Numbered from the stretch's first letter, positions 8,078 to 17,565 are shown. The stretch: 57,321 nt of DNA from Gemmatimonadota bacterium (GCA_029863525.1 JAOTVL010000005.1:1-57321); one strand, 5' to 3'. Numbers and translations: made by a program. The notes: generated by a model from the letters alone, not told the origin.

Positions 8078-10551
8078 GGCCGGGAGACCTCGACTCGTTG
8101 CATGCGGAAGGCGTCGCTCGTCGCGACCCCACGAATGAAGGCGGAAATGCCGTACCCCTCGCTCGCTGCATTCCGGACGATCGCGCGGATGGTGGGCTGG
8201 TCGTAGTACTCGACCCTTCGACCGAGTGCGTAGGCCATGAGATTTTGCGTGAACGTCCGCATGAGCGGTTCAGGACGCTTCAATAGGGCGTCGACCAGCG
8301 CCGAAGGCGAATCGATCGACGTGCCGTCGTACAACTCGCCGCGCGTATCGAGAGGATTGCCGTGCTCTCGGATCCGCCACCGTCCCGTGACGTCGAAGGC
8401 ATCGAGCGCGAGTCCGATCGGGTCGATGAAGCGGTGACAGGAGTTGCACGTCGGATTCGCACGGTGGGCCTCCATCCGCTCGCGCGTCGTGAGCGTGCGG
8501 CCCTCCGACGCGGCGTCGGTCTCCTCCAGGTCCGGCACGCCCGGAGGGGGTGGCGGGGGAGGCGTGCCCATGAGCACCTCCATGACCCATTTTCCACGGA
8601 GGACGGGCGACGTGCGATCCGCGTGGGACGTCAACGTGAGCACGCTGCCGTGCCCGAGCACGCCGCGCCGACGGGCGTCCGGGTATTCGACACGGCGAAA
8701 CGCACGCCCTGTCACCCCCGGAATCCCGTAGTGGGCGGCCAGTCGCTCGTTCACGAAGGTGTAATCGGCCTGATAGAGGTCGAAGACGCTCCCGTCGCGC
8801 CGGACAAGGTCGGTGAAGAACAGCTCGGTCTCGCGGCGCATGGCGTCGGCGAGCTGCTGGTCGAAGTCGGGGAACCAGTAGGAATCCGGATGCACCTTGT
8901 CGAGGTCCTGAAGCCGGAGCCACTGCGACGCGAAGCGCGTGCCGAGCGCCTCCGCGCGCGGATCCGCGAGCATGCGATCGACCTGGGTGCTCAGCTCGCC
9001 GGGGTCGCCGAGCCGGCCCTCGTCGGCGAGTCGTCGGAGCTCGGCGTCGGGCGGCAGCGCCCAGAGGAAGAACGAGAGGCGACTCGCGAGCGCGTGGTCG
9101 CTGATGCGGTACACGCCGCCCGGGCCGGCCTCCTGCGCGGGCCGCTCGAAGCGGAAGACGAAGTGCGGGCTGGCCAGGATCGCTTGGAGTGCCGTCCGGA
9201 CGCCGATCTCGAAGCCGCCCTCCTCTGCGCCCTCGTCGTAGAAGGCCAAGAGCGCGTCCGCGTCCCGGTCCGTAAGAGGTCGGCGGTATGCCTCGGCACC
9301 GAGGCGGGTCAGGATCGCGCTCGCGCACGGGCGTTCTTCGCTCGGTCCCACTGGGCGGCAGGTGAAGATCCGATCCCGGACCGGGTGCTGCGACACGCCC
9401 GTGACCCGATACGGACCGCCGATCACGAGATCCCGCAGATGCGGAAGCAACGTGAGCCCGTAGCCTCCCATTCCCGTGTGACGATCCGCAATCGACCAGT
9501 CGTGCGGCGAGAGGAGGTCGTCGACGGGACCCTCCGCGGTTTCGAGGAACGCCGCCGTTACACGGTGCGGGCCAGCCCGTATGGCGATCGGCGCCGTCTT
9601 CATCGAGATCTCCCACGGGTCGGCGTAGCTGAGCCACGAGTCGACCTCGAGGAGCGCGGCGCGCTCGCCGTCGATCGAGATCTCGACCTGCTCTCCACGC
9701 GCGAGCTGCCCCGCGAAGCCGTCACCGGTGGTGGTGTGATGGAAGTAGATCGAGAAGACGTAGTCGCCGTCCGCCGGGAAGTTGTGCACGACGGACGTGC
9801 CCCCGCGTGTTCCGAACGGGGCACCGTCCACGCGCTCCGTCTGTGACGCGTATCCGGACACCGTGTAGGTCGCCTCGCTCGGCGTCGCGGTGGGGTCCCC
9901 GACCGCAAGACGCGCGAGCTCGGCCGCGGCGTTCAGGTACGCGTCGAGGAGCGTGGGCGACAGCATCTGCACGTCGGCGATGTTGTCGAAGTTCTCGCTC
10001 TTCGTGTCGGGCGGTAGATACGCGCCCGGATCGATCTGCAAACCGAGCAGCTCGTGAATCGACGCGGCGTACTCGGCGCGATTCAGACGTTGAAAGGTGC
10101 GCCCACCCGGATTCGGCCGGTCGGCGGCGGCACGATCGAGCCGCGCCTCGAGCGCCTCCACGAGCTGGACCAGCGTGTCCGCCGCGGGTCGGGACACGCC
10201 CGGAGGCGGCATCATCCCGGCGCGCAGCTTGACGACCATCCGCTCGGCGATCTCCGCGTTGTCCTCTGGGCGGAGCGCGTCGAAACGCTCGAGCGACAGA
10301 TTCCCGCGGAGACGTCGCTCCGAGTGGCATCGGACGCAGTACTCCTCGATGACGACGTTCTCGTCGAAGCCCCCCGACCGCGCGTCGGCCGCCGGCTGCG
10401 AGGCGGCCAATTGCGAGACGGCCGGGTGCATGACGCGCACGCCGGAATCGGACGCGCCGGTGGCGGGTCGGGACTCTGGAGCCCCGACCGACAAGACCAC
10501 GAAGCCGCTGGCCACAAGAAGCCACGCGGACACCGTCTTGGCGCCGGTCAT
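8074..10551 (-). CDS. DUF1592 diheme cytochrome c-type protein, copy B
   Basis: 825 residues. Start ATG at 10551 is chosen because the protein then begins MTGAKTVSAW, matching the start of copy A (MTGMKTMVSL), and opens a signal sequence. The reading frame remains open far upstream, but that extension runs antisense through the amidohydrolase gene and is not real. Domains as in copy A: CVRCH at residues 72-76, DUF1587, beta region, DUF1595, DUF1592, DUF1588 with CNSCH near residue 703, and DUF1585. First gene of the five-gene operon; its promoter must lie in 10552-10740, shared with the divergent amidohydrolase. Likely periplasmic electron-transfer enzyme of unknown substrate. Confidence 0.92.
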   Translation of the reverse strand: MTGAKTVSAWLLVASGFVVLSVGAPESRPATGASDSGVRVMHPAVSQLAASQPAADARSGGFDENVVIEEYCVRCHSERRLRGNLSLERFDALRPEDNAEIAERMVVKLRAGMMPPPGVSRPAADTLVQLVEALEARLDRAAADRPNPGGRTFQRLNRAEYAASIHELLGLQIDPGAYLPPDTKSENFDNIADVQMLSPTLLDAYLNAAAELARLAVGDPTATPSEATYTVSGYASQTERVDGAPFGTRGGTSVVHNFPADGDYVFSIYFHHTTTGDGFAGQLARGEQVEISIDGERAALLEVDSWLSYADPWEISMKTAPIAIRAGPHRVTAAFLETAEGPVDDLLSPHDWSIADRHTGMGGYGLTLLPHLRDLVIGGPYRVTGVSQHPVRDRIFTCRPVGPSEERPCASAILTRLGAEAYRRPLTDRDADALLAFYDEGAEEGGFEIGVRTALQAILASPHFVFRFERPAQEAGPGGVYRISDHALASRLSFFLWALPPDAELRRLADEGRLGDPGELSTQVDRMLADPRAEALGTRFASQWLRLQDLDKVHPDSYWFPDFDQQLADAMRRETELFFTDLVRRDGSVFDLYQADYTFVNERLAAHYGIPGVTGRAFRRVEYPDARRRGVLGHGSVLTLTSHADRTSPVLRGKWVMEVLMGTPPPPPPPGVPDLEETDAASEGRTLTTRERMEAHRANPTCNSCHRFIDPIGLALDAFDVTGRWRIREHGNPLDTRGELYDGTSIDSPSALVDALLKRPEPLMRTFTQNLMAYALGRRVEYYDQPTIRAIVRNAASEGYGISAFIRGVATSDAFRMQRVEVSRP

Positions 10552-10740
10552 CGATTCATGTGCCTCGTCGCGCGGCCCGGCGGAAACGGGCGCGGGAAAG
10601 AGCGAGCCCCCGGTCGGACGTCCCATACGGGCGACCCTTCGACCCAGGAGCACTTTGCGGAAAATACCGTCCGACCGACGTCGGGACCAGCGATGCGCTC
10701 CCTCGTTTGCGGGCCAACGATGCCCTCGGTACCGTTTCGC

Positions 10741-12021
10741 ATGATTACGACTCTCCGCCGCCTCGCCATCGGGCTCGCCCTCGTCGCCGCCGGCTGCGAA
10801 GCCACCGACGGCACCTCCACCACCGCGTTCACCGGCGCCACGGTGTGGGATGGAACCGGTTCGCCCCCGATCGCCGACGCCACGATCCTGGTCCGTGAGG
10901 GTCGCGTCGTCTCGGTCGAATCGAATGGCGCCGTTCCCTCCGGAGCCACCGAGATCGGGCTCGACGGTCGGTACGTGGTACCCGGACTCGTGAACGCACA
11001 CGGCCACGTGAGCGGGGCGTGGGCCGACGGGGACGTCGTGGGCGAGCTCGAGCGGGTCCGTGGCGACCTGGAGCTCTTCGCGCGCTACGGGGTGACCACC
11101 GTGAACAGCCTCGGCGACGGGGAGCCCGTCGTGGCCGCCCGCGACTCCGCCTCGGACACGGACCCCCGCGCACGACTGCGCGCGGCCGGTCCCGTCATCA
11201 CCGCCGAGGAGCCAGCCGCCGCTCGCGAGGCGGCGCTCGACAACGCGGAGATGGGTGTCGACTGGCTGAAGCTCAGGGTGGACGACAACCTGGGCACGTC
11301 GGCGAAGATGCCGTGGAACGCCGTCCAGGCGGTCCTGACGGTCGGTGACGAGACGGGGATCCCCGTCGCCACGCACCTCTTCTACCTCGAGGACGCGAAA
11401 CGCCTCCTCGAGATGGGCACCGCCATGGTCGCCCATTCCGTTCGAGATCGCCCCGTGGACGCGGCGTTCACCGATCGACTGCGGGCCTCGGGCGTGTGCT
11501 ACGTGCCGACGTTGACGCGCGAGGTGAGCACCTTCGTGTATGCCGATCGGCCCGAGTTCTTCGACGATCCGTTCTTCATCCGTTTCGCGAACTCCGAGGA
11601 AGTCGCGCGACTGTCCCAAGCCGATTTCATGCGACGCATGGCCGACAGCCCGACCGCCGCAGGCTATCGGGAGGGGCTCGCCCACGCGAAGGAGAACGTA
11701 AAGACGCTCCACGATGCCGGGGTCATGGTCGCGATGGGCACGGACGCCGGTCCCGCGGGCCGCTTCCCCGGCTACTTCGAGCACATGGAGCTGTGGATGA
11801 TGGTCGACGCCGGGCTCTCGCCCGCGGACGCCCTGCGGAGCGCGACGGCGGTGGCCGCCGAGTGTGCGCGGGTCGACGACGTCGGCACGCTCGAGCCGGG
11901 GCATTGGGCCGACTTCTTGGTGCTTGGCGAAGATCCGTTGGTCGATATCCGTGCGACGCGGAGCCTGGAGCGGGTCTACATCGCGGGCGCCCGGGTAGCA
12001 CCGGATGGGCCCGGCGGCTGA
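10741..12021 (+). CDS. amidohydrolase family lipoprotein
   Basis: 426 residues. Lipoprotein signal with lipobox VAAGC at about residue 19, then the N-terminal beta-sandwich (ATVWDGTGSPPIADATILV) and a metal-dependent TIM barrel: NAHGHVSG (HxH metal pair, about 86-88), DWLKLRVDDN (candidate bridging Lys, about 176), ATHLFY and VAHSV histidines, and MGTDAGP with the catalytic Asp. The C-terminal return of the sandwich is LEPGHWADFLVLGEDPL. This is the imidazolonepropionase-like branch, which hydrolyses C-N bonds in cyclic or peptide-like substrates; the exact substrate cannot be read. ATG at 10741 is preferred over one at 10693 because it opens the lipoprotein signal. Its end overlaps the next gene by 17 nt. 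Confidence 0.9.
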   Translation: MITTLRRLAIGLALVAAGCEATDGTSTTAFTGATVWDGTGSPPIADATILVREGRVVSVESNGAVPSGATEIGLDGRYVVPGLVNAHGHVSGAWADGDVVGELERVRGDLELFARYGVTTVNSLGDGEPVVAARDSASDTDPRARLRAAGPVITAEEPAAAREAALDNAEMGVDWLKLRVDDNLGTSAKMPWNAVQAVLTVGDETGIPVATHLFYLEDAKRLLEMGTAMVAHSVRDRPVDAAFTDRLRASGVCYVPTLTREVSTFVYADRPEFFDDPFFIRFANSEEVARLSQADFMRRMADSPTAAGYREGLAHAKENVKTLHDAGVMVAMGTDAGPAGRFPGYFEHMELWMMVDAGLSPADALRSATAVAAECARVDDVGTLEPGHWADFLVLGEDPLVDIRATRSLERVYIAGARVAPDGPGG

Positions 12022-12796
12022 GGGGCTTCGACCGGAGGAGCTGGCGCGTCAGCTCCTCTCGCTAGGGGTCGAGCCCGGCGGGGTCCTCCTGGTTCACACG
12101 TCGTTTCGGGCGCTCCGACCCGTCGACGGCGGACCCGGAGGGGTGATCGTCGGGCTGCGCGAGGCCCTGGGCCCGGAAGGTACCCTGGTCATGCCCTCGT
12201 GGTCGGCCGAGCGCGGTCCGCCCTTCGACCCCTCACGCTCCGAGAGCGCGCCCGACCTCGGCGTCGTCGCAAGCGTCTTCTGGAAGCTGCCGAACGTCCG
12301 CCGAAGCGATCATCCACACGCCTTCGCGGCGATCGGGCCGCGAGCGACGGACGTGCTTCGCGACCCGCTCCCCCTCCCGCCCCACCGACCCGAGAGTCCG
12401 GTGGGCAGGGTGCACGAGCTGGACGGGCAGGTGCTCCTGCTCGGGGTCGATCACGACGCCGACACCACGATCCACCTCGCGGAGGTGGTCGGGGGTGCCC
12501 CGTACCGCGTCCCGAAGCAGTGCACCATCCTGCGCGACGGCCGACCGTTCGTGATCGAGTACGGGGAAAACGACCACTGCTGCCGGCGATTCAAGGCAGT
12601 GGACGACTGGCTCGAAGGCGCGGGCGCTCAGACCCGGGGCCCGGTGGGCCGGGCGATCGCCCGCCTCGCGCGTTCCCGGGACATCGTCGACGTCGTGGTC
12701 GATCGGCTCGCGTCGGACCCGCTCGTCTTCTTGCACGAGCCGGACGAGGGATGTGCCGACTGCGACGAGGCTCGCGCTACCGTACCCGCCGCCTGA
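12005..12796 (+). CDS. AAC(3)-family N-acetyltransferase
   Basis: 263 residues resembling aminoglycoside 3-N-acetyltransferases: LLVHTSFRALRPVDGGPGG near the start, LGPEGTLVMPSWS, FDPSRSESAPDLGVVASVF, RSDHPHAFAAIGP, SPVGRVHELDG, LLLGVDHDADTTIHLAE. These are the family's coenzyme-A binding and acceptor-site segments, and His in TTIHLAE is usual. Cytoplasmic acetyl-CoA-dependent acylation of an amine is expected. Many chromosomal members have no antibiotic role, and nothing here shows resistance. A C-terminal Cys-rich piece (CADCDEA) is present. The start lies inside the amidohydrolase gene (17-nt overlap), indicating coupled expression. Confidence 0.88.
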   Translation: MGPAAEGLRPEELARQLLSLGVEPGGVLLVHTSFRALRPVDGGPGGVIVGLREALGPEGTLVMPSWSAERGPPFDPSRSESAPDLGVVASVFWKLPNVRRSDHPHAFAAIGPRATDVLRDPLPLPPHRPESPVGRVHELDGQVLLLGVDHDADTTIHLAEVVGGAPYRVPKQCTILRDGRPFVIEYGENDHCCRRFKAVDDWLEGAGAQTRGPVGRAIARLARSRDIVDVVVDRLASDPLVFLHEPDEGCADCDEARATVPAA

Positions 12797-12992
12797 CGAC
12801 GCCGTGCCTGACCGCCGGACTCGCCGCTGCCTTCGACCACTAGTTGTCGCATCGCCCTGGGAGGTTCAGATGCGCCGGAGTCGCGTGATCCGGTTTGGGC
12901 AGGCCTTACGTATCTCCCGTTAGAAGCCACTCCCACGCGAATCGGCCTGTCGCCCGGCACTGTGGGACTTCAATTGGCCGCCGGAGGCTCGC

Positions 12993-15900
12993 ATGACCGT
13001 AGACATGCCCCAAGCCCGTCTGATCGCCGCCCTGGGCCTGAGCGTCTTGCTCGGCGCCTGTTCCGATTCGAGCCCGGCGGCCCCCGGCGAGGACGTCGCC
13101 CGGCTCGACCTGGATCAGGTGGCCGTCGAGCTCGAGCTTCGCGACAGCCTTCAGATCAACGCCGCCGCTTTCAGCCCATCCGGCACCCTGCTTGGCAACC
13201 CAACGATCACCTGGACCAGCAGCGACAGGACCGTCGCCACCGTGTCGGACAACGGTCTGGTCACGGGAACGGGGGCCGGAGTCGCGACGATCACGGCAAC
13301 GGCCGACGCGGCTTCAGCCCAGGTCCGCGTCACGGTCGTGGGCTACAACATCGCCGCCAACGTCGCGGTCATCGACTCGACGGCTCTCGATCTGCTCAGC
13401 GACAGTACCGAGCGATCCACGGGTACCTACCGGTTCCAGATCCTGCAGCGGCCCGCACCGACGTTCGAGATCGGCACAGTCATGGTCGGCACCCAAGATC
13501 TGGGCTTCCTTCGCCGGGTCACGTCCGTCTCTACGGCGGGCGACGTGATCACGCTCCAGACCACGCAGGCCGCCCTCAGCGACGTCATCGAGGAAGGCTC
13601 GCTGGACACCACCATCGACCTCATCTTCAGCGCGGGTGCACCCAGCCTCATCGGTCCTGTGACACCCGGCGAGGTCCGGTGGGGAGCGGCCACGTTCACG
13701 CCGCTCGTACCCGGTGCTACGCTCACTGCGGCTGGCATCGCCCTGAGCAACCTCGACATATGCAAGTTGCTCGAGACTCAGGGCGGGCCCGGCTGTCCCT
13801 CGGCGATCAAAAAGCTCGAGATCAAGACCGGCACGTTGGACTTCGGTCCGTCGTTCGACCTTAGCGCAAGCTGGAGCGGCTTGTCATTGTCGAGCTTCGA
13901 AGGCGTCGTCGACGGCACCGTCAAAGCCGACTTCGACCTTGTCCTGCAGGCGGAAGGGAGCATCTCACCCATCAAGCCCCAGATCGACATCGCGGAGATC
14001 ACCCGCCCGTTCTACGCGATGATCGGACCCGTGCCCATCATCGGCTACGTCGAGCTCGGCCTCAAGGGCGGTCTCGAGGCGAAGGCCACGGCCAAGGGCT
14101 CCATCGAGGCCGGCTTCACCAACACCCATTCCGTCAGGGTCGGCGCCAACTGGTCCGACAGCGGAGGCTGGTCCCCCGTCTTCGAAAGCGACCGCACCTT
14201 CGACGCCAAGTTGCCGTCCCTCGCCGAGGGCACGCTTTCCGCTCAAATCGACGTCGAGACCACCCTGTTTCTCAAGCCCGAGCTCAAGATCATCTTCTAC
14301 GGCCTCGTCGGGCCCTTCGCCAACATCGAGCCATTCGGCAAGTTCACCCTCACGTTCGGCACCGCTGCTTGCGGCATGAAGAGCGAGGCAGGGATCAACA
14401 GCGAGATCGGGTTTACCATCCCATTCCTCGACTCCAAGGTCGGCAACTTCTCCCACAAGAACGCACCCTGGTTCAACTGGCCTGGTAGGAACTGGGACTG
14501 CCCCCTTGGCTCCCTGGACATCGCCGCCGTCACCACCGGCGCGAGTCCCGACACCGACGGCTACTCCATAGTCGTCGACTCCAAGAGCAAGGGCACCGTA
14601 GGCTCCAACGCCGAGACCTCGCTTCCGTTCATCGAGGTCGGCATACGCTCGGTCACCCTCGAAGGCATCGCGTCGAACTGCACCGTCGTCGGAGACAACC
14701 CCAGAGAGGTCACCGTCAATACTGCAACGGCCACTGCAGTGACCTTCGAGGTCGAGTGTGCCGACCCCGGGGGGAATCTTACGGTGAGCCTCCGCACCAC
14801 CGGCACGAACCTCGATCCCGACGGCTACCGCGTCCTCGTCGACCGCACGCACAGCCTGCCGGTCGCCATCAACGGCACAGCACTCTTCGAGGGGATGGCC
14901 TCGGGCGACCATGAAGTCGTCCTCGACGGCCTGGCCCCTAACTGCGTCGTCGTCGGATCCAACCCCCAGACCGTGGCGGTGCCGCCCGGCACCGACGTCA
15001 CCGCCTCCTTCGAAGTGACCTGTGCCGCGACTCAGCTCGTGGTCCGCACGGAAACCACGGGGCCACCTGCCAGCATCGACTGGTCCGCCAGCGTCCACGG
15101 CGGCGACACCCAGCCCATCGGACCCAACGATCAGGTCACGTTCGATCTCGCGGCCGGAAGCTATCAGGTCGAGATCCTCGGCCTGCCGTCCAACTGCGCC
15201 GTGGATGGGTCCAACCCTCGTACGGTCCTGCTCGACGCCACGGAGATCACCGAGACGTTCGTGGTAAACTGCGCGGGCGGGGGGATCTCCATCACCGTCA
15301 CCACGGAGGGCGACCCAGCACCGGCCACTTCCTACACTGCCCAGGTCGACACCCTCACCAAGAGCATCGCCACCGACGGCACGGTCGATTTTCTGGACGT
15401 GGCCGAGGGCGCGCACGACGTGCTCCTCACCGACGTCCCGGCGCACTGCCTCGTCCAGGGCGAGAACCCGAGAAGCGTTGACGCGCCCGGCTCCACCAAC
15501 TTCGAGGTAGTCTGCGAGCAGCCTACGCTGTGCCTGAGTCCTCCCGATGGGCATCAGATCCAGAGCGAGGTGACCACCGACTGGGACGCGAGCGAGCCGA
15601 TGCCCACGATGACGCCGACAATCGTGAAAGAAAACTACGGCGATATCGAAGCAATGTCCGAGCTGAGTAACATGACGGGGGATCAGTCGGCGACTGTTTT
15701 CGCTCAGGTATTCTGGGACGACTGGTGGAACTTCATCCCGGTCGACGAAACGCGGCTAGGTGAGTCCGCGATCATGAAGCTCCGTGTCAGCGGGCTGCTG
15801 CAGCGAGAGGCCGACCCGGATGGCCGAAGCCACGCTTACTTCAACGCGATGGGTTTCGGCGGGCTGATCTTGGAGATCGAGGGTGGCGACACCGCGACGG

Positions 15901-16118
15901 GCGTCGTCGTGGACGAGCCTGTGGAGATGCCGATCACGCTCGGTACCTGGAACGGTGCTTCGGGTTGGGTCAGAGCCACCGCCGCCAGCAACTGGCCGGG
16001 GACCGCGCCTTCGGCCAGAGTCGCGCAGCAGATCCAGGTGGTGGATGTCATCGACACCCTCGGGCGCAGCATCCCCATCCGCCAAATGTGCACTGCCAGC
16101 GGTACCGACTACAGGTAA
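12993..16118 (+). CDS. Ig-like lipoprotein with Cys-paired repeats
   Basis: 1041 residues. Lipobox LGAC near residue 23. Residues 35-110 form a BIG2-type Ig-like domain (ITWTSSDRTVATVSDNGLV, GVATITATAD). A long region with no family I recognise follows (about 115-500). From about 508 to 840 there are four tandem repeats of roughly 82 residues, each with a turn such as DPDGYRVLVD, a strand ending GDHEVVLDGL or similar, a motif SNC..VG.NPR.V and a closing VEC or VTC, so each carries two Cys that could pair. The last 200 residues are distinct. Probably an outer-membrane-anchored surface protein of structural or binding role. Preceded by 196 nt in which I see no gene. Confidence 0.88.
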   Translation: MTVDMPQARLIAALGLSVLLGACSDSSPAAPGEDVARLDLDQVAVELELRDSLQINAAAFSPSGTLLGNPTITWTSSDRTVATVSDNGLVTGTGAGVATITATADAASAQVRVTVVGYNIAANVAVIDSTALDLLSDSTERSTGTYRFQILQRPAPTFEIGTVMVGTQDLGFLRRVTSVSTAGDVITLQTTQAALSDVIEEGSLDTTIDLIFSAGAPSLIGPVTPGEVRWGAATFTPLVPGATLTAAGIALSNLDICKLLETQGGPGCPSAIKKLEIKTGTLDFGPSFDLSASWSGLSLSSFEGVVDGTVKADFDLVLQAEGSISPIKPQIDIAEITRPFYAMIGPVPIIGYVELGLKGGLEAKATAKGSIEAGFTNTHSVRVGANWSDSGGWSPVFESDRTFDAKLPSLAEGTLSAQIDVETTLFLKPELKIIFYGLVGPFANIEPFGKFTLTFGTAACGMKSEAGINSEIGFTIPFLDSKVGNFSHKNAPWFNWPGRNWDCPLGSLDIAAVTTGASPDTDGYSIVVDSKSKGTVGSNAETSLPFIEVGIRSVTLEGIASNCTVVGDNPREVTVNTATATAVTFEVECADPGGNLTVSLRTTGTNLDPDGYRVLVDRTHSLPVAINGTALFEGMASGDHEVVLDGLAPNCVVVGSNPQTVAVPPGTDVTASFEVTCAATQLVVRTETTGPPASIDWSASVHGGDTQPIGPNDQVTFDLAAGSYQVEILGLPSNCAVDGSNPRTVLLDATEITETFVVNCAGGGISITVTTEGDPAPATSYTAQVDTLTKSIATDGTVDFLDVAEGAHDVLLTDVPAHCLVQGENPRSVDAPGSTNFEVVCEQPTLCLSPPDGHQIQSEVTTDWDASEPMPTMTPTIVKENYGDIEAMSELSNMTGDQSATVFAQVFWDDWWNFIPVDETRLGESAIMKLRVSGLLQREADPDGRSHAYFNAMGFGGLILEIEGGDTATGVVVDEPVEMPITLGTWNGASGWVRATAASNWPGTAPSARVAQQIQVVDVIDTLGRSIPIRQMCTASGTDYR

Positions 16119-16125
16119 GGAGCGC

Positions 16126-16166
16126 GCGCTCGAGCCCATCCGTGCCAACCGGACGCTCGAGCGCGG
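16126..16166. terminator. 11-bp perfect stem between convergent genes
   Basis: CGCGCTCGAGC (16126-16136) pairs perfectly with GCTCGAGCGCG (16156-16166), loop 19 nt. It starts 8 nt after the Ig-like lipoprotein stop and 31 nt before the stop of the convergent propeller gene, so it could serve both. No T-run follows. Confidence 0.5.
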
Positions 16167-16197
16167 CTGTGTCTGCAGCGGACGTCGGAGCCGCGCC

Positions 16198-17427
16198 TCA
16201 ACGCGGCATCGAGTAGCGTTCCAGATAGTTGAGGTCGAAGTCGTCGAAGGTCACGACATAGACCGTGCCGTCTCCGAAGCCGACGATCCTTCGGTCACCA
16301 GGGAGCGCATAGCTGTCGACTCGCGCGCCGCTCCGGTCGAACACGTCGTAGGTGGTGTCTTCACCCGCGGGCATGTGGCGACGGATCCACGCGCGGGATC
16401 CGCCATCGACCACGATGCGCCCGCTGTCGAACGGCGGCTTGACGTCCGGCCATTGGTACTGGGAGATCTCACGCTGGCGCGTCATGCCGCCTCCGCCGCG
16501 ACTGAACGACGTGCGCATGGCGCCTCCGTCCGTCATCTCGATGGAGATTCCGATACCGCCACCGGTCCGGCCCTGCGAGTCGACCCACTCCTCTTTCTCG
16601 GGCGTGCCGATCGACACGGGATCATACGCAACGGCGGGGCCGGCGGTCATCGTGCCGTCCGCACCGAACCACTCCACGTGGTAGTCGCCGGAGCGGGCCA
16701 CGACCACCGAACCATCCGGCGCCACGCCCCACGCGTCTTCCATCGAAAGCGGCACCTGCTGGATGCTCACGGATTGGTTGTTCGGCCCACCCGACACCGT
16801 GCGCACCCGGTCGGCGAGCTTGAACTGGGCGATCGTGTCGATCGCCAAGGAGCCGCGCTCGACCCGGAGGACCGCGCCGGAGTCCGGGAGGCTTCCCATT
16901 CCGGCGCCCATCGATCGAGAATAGACGTTGCCGTCTGCGTCGACCCCCTGCGGAATCGCCACCACCAACCCCGAACGGGGATCGCCCGACGACAGAGGAG
17001 AGGTCGGCCCGAAGCCCAGATCCGGGCCCATGGTGATCATCCGCCCATTGCCCAGGTCGACGAGGAGCGTCGAGTCTCCGGGAAGCGCCCAAACCGCGTC
17101 GGGCTGGCGATACTCCTCCGGCCCCTGCCCCTCCGTGCCGATCTGCGAGCGCGTGCCGGCTTCGAGATCGACGTGGTACAGGGCCCCGCCGAGCGGGTCG
17201 GCCACGAGGACCGTGCCGTCGCCGAGCTCACGCACCGTCTGGATCGCCCCGAAGTCCTCGGGGAACGTCGCGGTGGGGGTCCCGAGCGTTCCATCCGCGG
17301 AGACCTGGCCTCCATCCGAATCTCGGGCGAACGCCTCGGCGTCGTCCGAGGGCGCGCACGCCGTCAGCGGCAGAAGAGCGACCAGGAGAGGCGCCGGCAA
17401 TCGTCGACGAACGTGCGGAGCGGCCAT
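16198..17427 (-). CDS. beta-propeller lipoprotein
   Basis: 409 residues. ATG at 17427 has GAGGAG 7 nt upstream and opens a lipoprotein signal with lipobox LTAC near residue 23. The mature part looks like a 6-bladed propeller of the NHL/TolB-like kind: repeated strands with TVRELGDGTVLVADPLGG, YHVDLEAGTRSQIGTEGQGP, PDAVWALPGDSTLLVDLGNG, AWGVAPDGSVVVARSGDYH and GDRRIVGFGDGTVYVVTFDD. Such proteins are common and unassigned in this kind of genome. No catalytic residues recognised. Likely attached to the outer membrane. It lies 138 nt downstream of the symporter operon on the same strand and might be read through from it. Confidence 0.82.
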   Translation of the reverse strand: MAAPHVRRRLPAPLLVALLPLTACAPSDDAEAFARDSDGGQVSADGTLGTPTATFPEDFGAIQTVRELGDGTVLVADPLGGALYHVDLEAGTRSQIGTEGQGPEEYRQPDAVWALPGDSTLLVDLGNGRMITMGPDLGFGPTSPLSSGDPRSGLVVAIPQGVDADGNVYSRSMGAGMGSLPDSGAVLRVERGSLAIDTIAQFKLADRVRTVSGGPNNQSVSIQQVPLSMEDAWGVAPDGSVVVARSGDYHVEWFGADGTMTAGPAVAYDPVSIGTPEKEEWVDSQGRTGGGIGISIEMTDGGAMRTSFSRGGGGMTRQREISQYQWPDVKPPFDSGRIVVDGGSRAWIRRHMPAGEDTTYDVFDRSGARVDSYALPGDRRIVGFGDGTVYVVTFDDFDLNYLERYSMPR

Positions 17428-17565
17428 CGGATTTCTCCTCGGGGGAGGTGGTTCGAGGATGGAGCGTGGAAGGTCGTGCATGTCAGGTATAGTCATAGAT
17501 GCGCACGCGCTTGGGCAGCGTTGCCTCGCCTCGCGTGCCGGTTCTGGGCGGTTGCGCGTCTCGGC

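Noticed and set aside
10600-10680. Inverted repeat GTCGGACG...CGTCCGAC in the divergent promoter region
   Set aside because: Arms of only 8 bp separated by about 50 nt in GC-rich DNA are expected by chance, and no promoter boxes lie at a fitting distance.
10552-11904. Upstream extension of the DUF1592 copy B reading frame (1276 codons in all)
   Set aside because: It runs antisense through the amidohydrolase gene, shows no family similarity, and the signal sequence begins at 10551 as in copy A.
12005-12796. Antibiotic-resistance gene
   Set aside because: The protein is of the AAC(3) family, but no sequence feature shows aminoglycoside specificity, and the setting is an ordinary chromosomal operon.
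12797-12992. Small gene or RNA between the acetyltransferase and the Ig-like lipoprotein
   Set aside because: No reading frame with ribosome site, no convincing stem structure and no tRNA-like fold seen.
13965-15554. Minus-strand open frame of 529 codons
   Set aside because: Antisense of the Ig-like lipoprotein; composition is Gly/Asp/Val rich without any recognisable domain.
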